Source: CAZYPB01 sp964649265 (GTDB taxonomy: Archaea > Micrarchaeota > Micrarchaeia > Burarchaeales > JAKAKT01). Taken from it: 21,793 bases of DNA. How positions within the stretch are numbered: the stretch's first letter is position 1; each line of letters begins with the position of its first letter. The notes beneath the pieces are model-generated. The model was not told the DNA's origin and did not search any database. It saw nothing but the letters and a program-made list of their open reading frames with translations. The stretch is from the NCBI GenBank assembly GCA_964649265.1, contig CAZYPB010000014.1, positions 1-21,793 of the forward strand, read 5' to 3'. Both the position numbers and the translations under genes were made by a program. Below are positions 7,372 to 14,283 of the stretch, piece after piece.

Positions 7372-7800
7372 CTAAGCGTATAATGTTATTGTGTCAGTTA
7401 TCGCAGTGCTGAGGAGAAATGCAGCACCTATTAAGATCATGTAGAAAGATAGGTTCTTGAAAAAACTGTGCGGATGGATTGTCCTTGAACCAACTGTTGC
7501 CTCGGTATACTTTCCATATGTGTTAGATATTGAGAATATTGACAGGCTAAGGATTGACATCAAGAAACCTATGGGCACGAATAACCTCTTTGATGATTCC
7601 TTTGCTTGGTCTATTTCGTAAAAGCTTCCGGTGTGAAGTGGCCTGTATTGTAGGTTAAGAAAAAGCACAATTATTATCCCGAGGGATAGCATTAGAGAAA
7701 GAAAGAACAGCACCCTTCTCCCCTCGTCCTCCAGAATACTGGATAGAAGCTTGACTCTGAGTACAGTTTGTTCTTTTTTGGAATTGTTTTTCTTGGCCAT
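7372..7800 (-). CDS. Small membrane protein of unknown function, three predicted transmembrane segments
   Basis: A 142-residue protein that I do not recognise. It has a basic, lysine-rich cytoplasmic-looking N-terminus (residues 1-28), then hydrophobic segments at about 30-50, 73-93 and 114-136. Following the positive-inside rule, the N-terminus should be cytoplasmic. No signal cleavage site, metal motif or catalytic pattern is visible. The start at ATG 7800 is supported by GGTGAGGGG directly upstream. That site overlaps the UMP kinase stop codon (gap of four bases), so the two genes are translated from one mRNA. Linkage to UMP kinase may be only positional. It could be a membrane anchor or a subunit of a larger complex, but nothing in the sequence says which. 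Confidence 0.85.
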   Translation of the reverse strand: MAKKNNSKKEQTVLRVKLLSSILEDEGRRVLFFLSLMLSLGIIIVLFLNLQYRPLHTGSFYEIDQAKESSKRLFVPIGFLMSILSLSIFSISNTYGKYTEATVGSRTIHPHSFFKNLSFYMILIGAAFLLSTAITDTITLYA

Positions 7801-7804
7801 CCCC

Positions 7805-8482
7805 TCACCCTTTAACTACAGTGCCGTTATGCTTGCAACCATTTAAAGCCTTACCTATGTTTTTCAGATCAGGTCCAACGAAATGTGTTTCGATTTTCGA
7901 CCTTGCTATTATCTTGCATGCAAAAAGATCGAAGATAAAATTCTCTCCTGCCACTCTCCTGTCTCCCTTTGTTGCGAGTCCTATCAGATCATTGAATGTT
8001 ATTCTAGATATCCTCTTTGCATCAGCCGATTTTCTTGGGTCCTTGTTGTAAAGTGCATCAACGTTACTTATGTTTATTATCTTCCTTGCCCCGATCATCT
8101 CTGCAAGTATGGCTGCATCGGTGTCCGTAGTGATACCTGGGACAGTACCCCCCATCACAACTATCTTTCCAGAATTAACTCCCTGCGCTGCTTCCTCGAA
8201 GGTTGATGGAACTGAGGGCCATGCGTGCTTGCCAAGTGAAACTATGAGAAGCATTGCGTTCTGCTTGGTAGAGTATATTGCAGTGATGTCTGAAGTCGAT
8301 TCTGAGCCTCCAAGAGTCCTTATTGCATTTGCATATATTCTTGCAGGTGTGCCTCCTCCAGTAACTATTGCTATCCCTTCTTTACCGTGTTGTTTTATGA
8401 ACATTTGCGAAAGTTTTTTTATGAAATCAATGTCTGGATTGCCTGGATTTAGAATACTACCGCCTACTGAGAGCACTATCAA
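7805..8482 (-). CDS. pyrH: UMP kinase (archaeal type)
   Basis: A 225-residue amino-acid-kinase-fold enzyme that phosphorylates UMP to UDP with ATP in pyrimidine nucleotide synthesis. Motifs: G-G-S-I-L at 7-11 and T-G-G-G at 41-44 (phosphate binding), G-G-T-V-P-G-I-T-T-D at 111-120 followed by A-A-I-L-A-E, and N-V-D-A-L-Y-N-K-D-P-R at 140-150, which form the nucleotide sites. The length and the P-G-x-T-T-D motif match the short archaeal UMP kinases. The start is TTG at 8482, with GAGGTG at 8488-8493 as ribosome site; an ATG nearer that site is out of frame. It is the first gene of a minus-strand unit with the membrane protein and perhaps fumarase, and is divergent from translin. Confidence 0.92.
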   Translation of the reverse strand: MIVLSVGGSILNPGNPDIDFIKKLSQMFIKQHGKEGIAIVTGGGTPARIYANAIRTLGGSESTSDITAIYSTKQNAMLLIVSLGKHAWPSVPSTFEEAAQGVNSGKIVVMGGTVPGITTDTDAAILAEMIGARKIINISNVDALYNKDPRKSADAKRISRITFNDLIGLATKGDRRVAGENFIFDLFACKIIARSKIETHFVGPDLKNIGKALNGCKHNGTVVKG

Positions 8483-8506
8483 CTCATCACCTCATTCAAT
8501 AGGTTA

Positions 8507-8516
8507 TTTATATAAA
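8507..8516 (+). promoter_or_regulatory. TATA box (palindromic) for the translin gene
   Basis: TTTATATAAA is a perfect palindrome centred 24-25 bases before the translin ATG at 8536, which predicts a leaderless translin mRNA. Being palindromic it could in principle serve both directions. Confidence 0.6.
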
Positions 8517-8521
8517 CCATT

Positions 8522-8533
8522 GATAAATATATC
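8522..8533 (-). promoter_or_regulatory. Candidate TATA box for the UMP kinase gene
   Basis: On the minus strand GATATATTTATC lies about 46 bases before the TTG start at 8482. This spacing would give a leader of roughly 20 bases that includes the GAGGTG ribosome site. The palindromic box at 8507-8516 is too close for that, so I prefer this element. Confidence 0.4.
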
Positions 8534-8535
8534 CC

Positions 8536-9108
8536 ATGGAAAAGCTTGAAAAAGAAATAACGAAGATGGTTGTTGAACTAAAGAAGAAGGAGAGTACACA
8601 GGATTCTCTCTTGAAACTTACTCGTGAGCTTGTTAGAGAATGCTCCGTTTCCATTAAATGTTTACATTCTGGAGAAATGGAAAAAGCTTCTTCACACCAC
8701 AAAAAAGCAGGGAGCTTACTAAAGAAAATCAGTTCTCTACAGACCGGGTTCGAAAACCTAGTTTCACAATCATATCAGGAATACGCAGAAGTCTCCCTAC
8801 TTATGGCACTTGTTAGAAAAGAGGAGGTTCCATTGCATACTGACCTCGGAATCCCATTTAGCGCATACATGACGGGCATATGTGATTGTATAGGTGAGCT
8901 GAGAAGGCAGATGCTTGAGGAGCTGAGACATGGGAACAGAAAGGAAGCAGAGTACTATTTCGAGACTATGAACTCCATATATGAGATGACAGCTCCACTT
9001 AGATTTTCTAATTCGATCCTTCCAAATTTCAGAAAGAAGCAGGATGTCGCAAGATTTCAAGTTGAGAATGCCAGGAGTGAATTGCTGAAAAGCGGGGTGA
9101 ACAAATGA
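8536..9108 (+). CDS. Translin family protein (archaeal translin)
   Basis: A 190-residue all-helical protein of the translin/TRAX family, which in eukaryotes forms the C3PO RNase complex and in archaea forms an octameric ribonuclease. The sequence contains Q-E-Y-A-E-V at 81-86, G-I-P-F-S-A-Y at 105-111 and D-C-I-G-E-L-R-R at 117-124, all landmarks of the family. E82 and E85 (three apart) and D117 are acidic residues in positions where TRAX has its catalytic Glu/Glu/Asp, which would make this an active RNase; that mapping is inference. The N-terminal 60 residues are strongly helical and charged. The start at ATG 8536 matches a leaderless promoter. The stop overlaps the following glycosyltransferase start (ATGA), so the two are cotranscribed and translationally coupled, although no functional link is known. 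Confidence 0.87.
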   Translation: MEKLEKEITKMVVELKKKESTQDSLLKLTRELVRECSVSIKCLHSGEMEKASSHHKKAGSLLKKISSLQTGFENLVSQSYQEYAEVSLLMALVRKEEVPLHTDLGIPFSAYMTGICDCIGELRRQMLEELRHGNRKEAEYYFETMNSIYEMTAPLRFSNSILPNFRKKQDVARFQVENARSELLKSGVNK

Positions 9109-9806
9109 TATCTGTTATTGTGCCCACCTTAAATGAAGAAAAATGGATAAGAATCTGTTTGGAATCATTGAAAAAACAGGAATACGGCGGAGAATATGAG
9201 ATAATTGTTGTTGATGCGCTCAGTTCGGATAAAACCGCTGAAATAGCATCAGAGTATACGGATAGGGTTGTTCTTCTGCCGCCCAAAGGTCCGGGAGCTG
9301 CCAGAAACTACGGAGCCACACAAGCCAAATATGATATTGTTGCATTCATAGATGCAGACTGCATAGCGCCAACGCACTGGTTAAAAGAGATAGAAGATAA
9401 CTTCAAGCGCGACATAGTAGGTCTTGGCGGAGTTCTAAGGCCATTGGAAGGGAGACTTCTAGATAAGATAATGTTCAGGGTAAATGGTGACTGGTGGGTC
9501 AGGATATCTGCATTCTTTGGAATATACCAGCTTTACGGGAATAACTGCGCATATAGGAAGAAAAACTTCTTCGATGTTAAGGGATTCAACACTAACATAA
9601 GCTTCTGGGAAGACACTGAACTCTCAATGAGAATGAAAAAACGGGGGAGACTAAGAATTGATGGAAACCTATGGGTGGAGACCTCAACGAGAAGGTTCAG
9701 ACAGATGGGATATCCGAAGGTATTCTGGATAAATATGAAGGCGTTCTTTAATTTCTGGACAAAACGACCGATAAAGACAAAGTATTTCCAGGAGATAAAA
9801 CACTAA
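9105..9806 (+). CDS. Glycosyltransferase family 2 (GT-A fold)
   Basis: A 233-residue inverting-type sugar transferase. Features: N-terminal I-S-V-I-V-P-T-L-N-E-E strand (2-12), I-I-V-V-D near 33-37 with a following S-S-D-K-T, a D-A-D metal/nucleotide-sugar motif at 83-85, G-P-G-A-A-R-N near 62-68 and an acceptor-side W-E-D at 168-170. These are the standard elements of GT2 enzymes that use UDP- or dolichyl-linked sugars. There is no clear transmembrane helix, only a hydrophobic patch near 205-218 that could contact the membrane. Donor and acceptor cannot be told from the sequence. It starts inside the translin stop codon and ends exactly where the opposing lipoprotein gene ends. A role in N-glycan or surface polysaccharide assembly is the likely general assignment. 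Confidence 0.9.
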   Translation: MISVIVPTLNEEKWIRICLESLKKQEYGGEYEIIVVDALSSDKTAEIASEYTDRVVLLPPKGPGAARNYGATQAKYDIVAFIDADCIAPTHWLKEIEDNFKRDIVGLGGVLRPLEGRLLDKIMFRVNGDWWVRISAFFGIYQLYGNNCAYRKKNFFDVKGFNTNISFWEDTELSMRMKKRGRLRIDGNLWVETSTRRFRQMGYPKVFWINMKAFFNFWTKRPIKTKYFQEIKH

Positions 9807-11987
9807 TCATTCGTTGTAGCACTTTTCATATTTCTTTTGGCTACCCACGTATCTGAGCTGGCACACTCGGTCATAGAAATCATTAAAGTAGATGACCAAT
9901 GTGTAACTATTGCGATAGTCCTGCTTAAGTGTTTCAGCTCTGCACCACCAATTTCCGAACTGCAGGTCCCCTCTGTATGGTTCTATTCCGGTTATTGTAT
10001 ACTTATCCTTCTGGAAGACCTTTGTCTCTCCAGGTATACAATAGAAATGCATGCAATGTGGTCCTATCCAGTATATGTCATAATGAACTGGATATGTAAG
10101 AGTTGTTGAGTAAATTGTCTCTCCATCCTCTTTCTCTATCCCACCGTATGAATACAGCGTTATCTTCTTTTGAATTGTCCCGCTTTTGTATGGCTCACCG
10201 AAGGAACCACTCATTGTGGCAATGCACTCCTCAACAGAATTGGGAGATATTCTGCATTCACTTTCTTCCACACTTTTTCTTAATTTCAATACATCATCAG
10301 AGTAAACGGACATAACCTCATCCAATGGGTTGTTTATCGATATCCTTACAAGGTACCATTCACAGTTGTATGTTGTATAGTTCTCTGGTTCTCCGGGGCG
10401 CTTTGAAAGTTTAGCATCCAGAAGCGGAAATTTAGATGTGCAGGTACCGCAATCCTGAAAGCAGGTACTGCAGTTTTCTGTTGCCTCACATGCATCGTTT
10501 CCACAGCAATCATCCAAAGGTATTATTGCACATTTTCCATCCACACATGTCCTATGTTTGCAACTATCCGGGGTACCAAGGGCAGTAAATGAATTTAGAA
10601 CACTATCGAAAGTTGGGAGATAGCCCAGATATTCATCTGAAAGTGTATTCAATTCTGCCTTATACAAACGGTCACCAATAGTGGTTAAAACAACCTTTCT
10701 CTTTATTCTAAATCCTTCATAGAATAATTGGACAACATAGGCCTTTGCCCCCTCATCGATGAATTTTGTATCCGATCTTGCTATTAGCAGAAAATCGGTT
10801 TCCTTTTCTAATTCTGAAAGATCATCATTGACGTATTTATCTAGATCATAGTAAGTTGGGTTGGATGGTTCGGAGGATAACACAATGTTTACGGAATAAA
10901 GATTTTTCTTGCACTCGAATAAGGCAATTGGACTAAATGTTGAGAGGATCTTCTCTGAACTGATATCCTGGTTGCTCTCCCCTACAAGTGCAATCTGGTA
11001 AAACTTGCTGGCGGAAACAAAATAGATCTGCTTTTGTATTTCAAAAGATAGATTCCCGGTTCTGTTTGAATGGCCAGTAATAGTAAACTCGAAAGCATTC
11101 AAATCTGCAAATACGGTCTTATCCTCGGAAACAGTTATGTTTTCCATTGATGTTCCAAAAATATCAATCGGTTTCTTCTGTTTTTTTGCTTCCAGGAGTC
11201 TTGAACGTATCCAGTTTATTCTCTTTTCTAGATTGTTTGTTGTGTTTGAAGAAGTTATGTATACTGTTGTCTTGCTTCCGTTCTTTGCAAACACAACCCC
11301 ATCCCAATCTGTATCCCGCTTAAACCAGTTTTCTGAAATGTCAACTGAAAACCAATACGTTATGTCTGAATAATAGCCTTTTTCTATGAAGTCTGTTTCA
11401 GAGCAATTCTGTCTGGATTTTGGACCCAGGAAAGCAATTGAATCTTCCTTCCATGACTCATTAAGAAACCACCCTATAGGTGGGGAGATTCCGAAACGAT
11501 GGTGCACATTTGAATAGCCTTGGAACCCCGGATAACCGGAGCACTTCAGAACATTGCCATACAGGTTCTCGTAAATGCATTCGAAGGAAGTAGAATTGCA
11601 ATCATCGATTGTACATGGATTATCATCATTGCATGATGGAGGACATTCACCGCAATCCTGCATGCATGATTCCGTGGATTCCTCTAGTTCGCATATGTTA
11701 TTACCGCAGCAGGGAGTGATTATGTTGTGTGCACATTCGTAGCCAGTCTGTTGGTTACATATGTCTTCGGTGCAGTGATCGTAATCATTGCAACTGAATG
11801 GACATAGGTAATCCAGGGGGCATTTGTCTGGATCCTGGACAGTTGTTCCGTCCGGACATGTATAGTTTTTCGGTTCTGGGGTTGCGTTTGTATTATTTGT
11901 TGCGTTAGTCGTGTTTGTTGGTCCTGGTCCGAAAAAGGTGCAACCAAATAAAAGGAATAACATGAGAGTTACCGGAAATATTCTCAT
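9807..11987 (-). CDS. Large Cys-rich predicted lipoprotein with PsbP-like domains
   Basis: A 726-residue exported protein. A short hydrophobic leader ends in a lipobox-like L-F-G-C, making C16 the probable lipidated residue. Residues 24-36 are a run of overlapping N-x-T sequons, a likely glycosylated linker. A Cys-rich segment follows (about 44-149). It holds C-N-D-x-x-x-C-T-x-D-x-C units and a C-C-G-N...D-C-G-x-C module at 93-115 that recurs at 494-516. Between these lie two beta-rich regions (about 165-355 and 362-470) that resemble PsbP-like/DUF1795 domains in their G-I-S-P-P-I-G-W start and F-D-S-V-L-N-S-F end. The last 200 residues form another beta-rich domain of unknown type. The ATG at 11987 has a TATA box 24 bases upstream. 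The role is probably a cell-surface binding protein; substrate unknown. It abuts the GT2 gene stop to stop. Confidence 0.85.
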   Translation of the reverse strand: MRIFPVTLMLFLLFGCTFFGPGPTNTTNATNNTNATPEPKNYTCPDGTTVQDPDKCPLDYLCPFSCNDYDHCTEDICNQQTGYECAHNIITPCCGNNICELEESTESCMQDCGECPPSCNDDNPCTIDDCNSTSFECIYENLYGNVLKCSGYPGFQGYSNVHHRFGISPPIGWFLNESWKEDSIAFLGPKSRQNCSETDFIEKGYYSDITYWFSVDISENWFKRDTDWDGVVFAKNGSKTTVYITSSNTTNNLEKRINWIRSRLLEAKKQKKPIDIFGTSMENITVSEDKTVFADLNAFEFTITGHSNRTGNLSFEIQKQIYFVSASKFYQIALVGESNQDISSEKILSTFSPIALFECKKNLYSVNIVLSSEPSNPTYYDLDKYVNDDLSELEKETDFLLIARSDTKFIDEGAKAYVVQLFYEGFRIKRKVVLTTIGDRLYKAELNTLSDEYLGYLPTFDSVLNSFTALGTPDSCKHRTCVDGKCAIIPLDDCCGNDACEATENCSTCFQDCGTCTSKFPLLDAKLSKRPGEPENYTTYNCEWYLVRISINNPLDEVMSVYSDDVLKLRKSVEESECRISPNSVEECIATMSGSFGEPYKSGTIQKKITLYSYGGIEKEDGETIYSTTLTYPVHYDIYWIGPHCMHFYCIPGETKVFQKDKYTITGIEPYRGDLQFGNWWCRAETLKQDYRNSYTLVIYFNDFYDRVCQLRYVGSQKKYEKCYNE
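10440..10508 (-). repeat. Second C-C-G-N...D-C-G-x-C module in the lipoprotein
   Basis: This encodes residues 494-516 of the lipoprotein. It aligns without gaps to residues 93-115, sharing the C-C-G-N start, four later cysteines and the D-C-G-x-C end. The two copies lie about 400 residues apart and bracket the PsbP-like region. Confidence 0.75.
11643..11711 (-). repeat. First C-C-G-N...D-C-G-x-C module in the lipoprotein
   Basis: This encodes residues 93-115, with six cysteines in 23 residues. The pattern resembles a small disulfide-bonded knot of the kind seen in secreted archaeal proteins. The partner copy is at 10440-10508. Confidence 0.75.
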
Positions 11988-12004
11988 GATTAAGAATTAG
12001 GGAA

Positions 12005-12016
12005 CTATATTTATAA
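12005..12016 (-). promoter_or_regulatory. TATA box for the lipoprotein gene
   Basis: On the minus strand TTATAAATATAG is centred about 24 bases before the ATG at 11987. No ribosome site follows it, which is the leaderless arrangement. Confidence 0.6.
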
Positions 12017-12029
12017 CTTATCTCCAAAG

Positions 12030-12039
12030 CTATATAATT
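12030..12039 (+). promoter_or_regulatory. TATA box for SAM synthetase
   Basis: CTATATAATT is centred about 26 bases before the ATG at 12061 and only about 11 bases before the earlier in-frame ATG at 12046. The spacing therefore favours 12061 as the start. Confidence 0.55.
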
Positions 12040-12060
12040 GAAATAATGAAGGTGTTTTTT

Positions 12061-13263
12061 ATGAGGAACATATATGTGGAACCCTCTTCAGATGATCCTA
12101 TGGACAAGCGATCATTGGAGATTGTTGAAAGAAAAGGAATAGGACATCCAGATACCATAATAGACGGAATTGTTGAATCATTTAGCGTTAATCTTTGCAA
12201 AGAATACCTAAAGGAAGTTGGAAAGATAATGCACCATAATGTGGACAAGGGACAGGTATGTGGTGGTTCGACTGTTGTTGAATATGGTGGAGGGAAATTC
12301 ATAAAGCCAATACACATCATACTAACTGGACGGGCTACGGATCGCGTCAATGAACACAAGATACCTGTCGAAGCAATAGGTGTAAAATCTGTGAAGGATT
12401 TCCTAAATTTAAGGTTTCCGAATCTAGATGTGCAGGAAGATGTTACAATAGAATCCTATGTCTCCTCGGGGTCCAAGGACCTTGTAGATGTCTTTCTTCG
12501 TGGACCTGAGATCCCTTTTGCAAATGATACGAGTTTTGGTGTTGGATTTGCGCCGCTTAGTGAGACCGAGAAACTTGTTATGATTACGGAAAAGATGCTC
12601 AACTCAAAGGAGTATAAAAAGAAATGCCCATCTGTTGGAGAGGATATAAAAGTAATGGGACTCAGGGAGGAGAATCGCATAAGTCTCACAATATGCATTG
12701 CTTTTGTATCAAAATACATCAGTGGAATCGAGCAATATATTGAGGTAAAGGAGAGGATAACGCAGGATGTATTAGAGGAAGCGAAAAAACATACAAGTAG
12801 AGAAGTTGAGGTGTCAATAAACACCGGGGACGACCATGAAACCGAGTCCATATACCTTACATTGACTGGGCTTTCATGCGAGATGGGAGATGACGGAAGC
12901 GTCGGAAGGGGAAACAGAACAAATGGCCTCATTACCCCGTGCAGGACCATGAGTCTTGAAGCAGCTGCAGGGAAAAACCCAGTAAACCACGTTGGAAAGA
13001 TATACAGTGTCCTTGCTGTTGAGATGGCAAATGATATAATGGCAAAGCATGATTATGTGAAAGAATGTGAAGTAAAATTACTATCCCAGATAGGACTGCC
13101 CATAGACAAACCCAAGAGTGCAGACGTAAGAGTTATAATGGCAAAAGGAGAGCTTTTGGACAAACATAGAACAGAGATAAATAACACTGCCGATTGGTGG
13201 CTCGAGAACATAAAGAACATAACAGATAAGATAGTTGATGGAAAGGTTGGAGTTTACTATTAG
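12061..13263 (+). CDS. mat: S-adenosylmethionine synthetase, archaeal type
   Basis: A 400-residue cytoplasmic enzyme that makes S-adenosylmethionine from methionine and ATP. It belongs to the archaeal MAT family, which is diverged from the bacterial MetK type. Landmarks are the M-R-N-I-Y-V-E start, V-E-R-K-G-I-G-H-P-D near 23-32, G-G-G-K-F, D-T-S-F-G-V-G-F-A-P-L, G-D-D, and the long R-G-N-R-T-N-G-L-I-T-P block. I place the start at the ATG at 12061, not the one five codons upstream: M-R-N-I-x-V-E is the usual archaeal N-terminus, AAGGTG lies just before it, and the TATA spacing fits. There is no sign of a SAM-sensing leader. The gene is divergent from the lipoprotein gene, and its stop overlaps the opposing ABC permease stop by four bases (TTAG). 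Confidence 0.96.
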   Translation: MRNIYVEPSSDDPMDKRSLEIVERKGIGHPDTIIDGIVESFSVNLCKEYLKEVGKIMHHNVDKGQVCGGSTVVEYGGGKFIKPIHIILTGRATDRVNEHKIPVEAIGVKSVKDFLNLRFPNLDVQEDVTIESYVSSGSKDLVDVFLRGPEIPFANDTSFGVGFAPLSETEKLVMITEKMLNSKEYKKKCPSVGEDIKVMGLREENRISLTICIAFVSKYISGIEQYIEVKERITQDVLEEAKKHTSREVEVSINTGDDHETESIYLTLTGLSCEMGDDGSVGRGNRTNGLITPCRTMSLEAAAGKNPVNHVGKIYSVLAVEMANDIMAKHDYVKECEVKLLSQIGLPIDKPKSADVRVIMAKGELLDKHRTEINNTADWWLENIKNITDKIVDGKVGVYY

Positions 13264-14279
13264 GTGTAGCTCCTTCTCAATTCTTCAACTGCCCTCAGGG
13301 CAAACCAATATGCAATAAGAGAGACTGCTCCAAGTGCAGCTGTTCCCATAATCATCTCAGTATCTAGAGTATTTGATGCTGCGCGAGCCATCACAGAAGT
13401 TGGAGAATACAAAACTGCTGGACTGTACGGCATAACAAGAGACACCATCGCAAACATACCTGCGACAGATGAAAGGGCATTTGCCTCTCTGACTGTCTTG
13501 GATTTGCATGAGAACACAACACTCATGGAAACCAGGAAAAGGGACAGGAAGAATGAAACTAGGAGTAGAAGTTGGATATTGGCCGTTGGTATCTGTAATG
13601 ATACCAGAAGAAGCCACGCGAACGCACATAGAACTGATACCCCCACAAGAGGAAATACCTTATATACTGCTATTGCATTGTTTGAAATAGGTGAGACAAG
13701 TAGAAGTTCGATTGTGTTTCTTTTTCTTTCTATGAATATGCTTTGTGTTGATATGGACATTACAACTATTGCAGGCAATATTATGCAAATTGGGATTAGT
13801 ATCCCATAACCCATCTGTATGAACTCAGCGCTTCCCTCAAAACTCCTGTCAACATCGAACATAAAATTGTTTTTTTCAAGTGCCTGATCGAATGAGACCT
13901 TTTCTGAAACAGATTTTATCTTTGCTATAGCAAAACCCGACATTATATTGGATGGATCTGACTTCACTGTCTTTTCCTCTGTGTCTATGGATGCCACAGC
14001 GGTATTAGGTGAGATGGTTCGGGGTATGCCCCTATTCCTCCCTTCATCAACCAAAATTACTTTTGCCCCTGATTCTTCCAGCTCTTCAATGAGGTCTGTC
14101 TCATTTGAATTTATTGCTATTGTAACTGGTATCTCTGCTGTTAATATCTGGGAATAGCTTGCATAGATAAAAAGAAGCATAGAGATCAGTAGAAACTGAA
14201 CGAATATGGAGAAAAGGAATGCCCTATCCATCCCTATTTCACCGAGCTCCTTTTTGATTAATGTTGTCTTTATTCCCAA
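13260..14279 (-). CDS. ABC-2 type transporter permease (NatB-like)
   Basis: A 339-residue membrane subunit of an ABC exporter. One N-terminal transmembrane segment (about 22-42) is followed by a large extracytoplasmic domain (about 48-155), then five hydrophobic segments (about 157-177, 209-229, 236-257, 268-290 and 308-328). The cytoplasmic loop E-R-K-R-N-T-I-E-L-L-L-V-S-P-I-S near 184-199 is the coupling motif of ABC-2 permeases such as NatB. The start is TTG at 14279 because GGGTGA, which overlaps the stop of the preceding permease, is a good ribosome site at the right distance. It is the third gene of the ABC operon and pairs with the fused permease to make a heterodimeric channel. The substrate is unknown; Na+ efflux by NatAB is the best-known relative. 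Confidence 0.87.
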   Translation of the reverse strand: MGIKTTLIKKELGEIGMDRAFLFSIFVQFLLISMLLFIYASYSQILTAEIPVTIAINSNETDLIEELEESGAKVILVDEGRNRGIPRTISPNTAVASIDTEEKTVKSDPSNIMSGFAIAKIKSVSEKVSFDQALEKNNFMFDVDRSFEGSAEFIQMGYGILIPICIILPAIVVMSISTQSIFIERKRNTIELLLVSPISNNAIAVYKVFPLVGVSVLCAFAWLLLVSLQIPTANIQLLLLVSFFLSLFLVSMSVVFSCKSKTVREANALSSVAGMFAMVSLVMPYSPAVLYSPTSVMARAASNTLDTEMIMGTAALGAVSLIAYWFALRAVEELRRSYT

Positions 14280-14283
14280 GATT

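Noticed and set aside
8070..8549. A 159-codon plus-strand reading frame opposite UMP kinase
   Set aside because: It is antisense to a conserved enzyme and crosses the divergent promoter into translin; no recognisable domain.
11720..11947. A 75-codon minus-strand frame within the lipoprotein gene
   Set aside because: It is out of frame within a clear Cys-rich secreted protein, and the low-complexity linker explains the open frame.
12046..12060. SAM synthetase starting at the ATG at 12046
   Set aside because: It is too close to the TATA box, and the archaeal family normally begins M-R-N-I-x-V-E, which is the ATG at 12061 preceded by AAGGTG.
12001..12060. A SAM riboswitch upstream of SAM synthetase
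   Set aside because: The intergenic space is about 70 bases, mostly promoter, and the predicted mRNA leader is almost absent.
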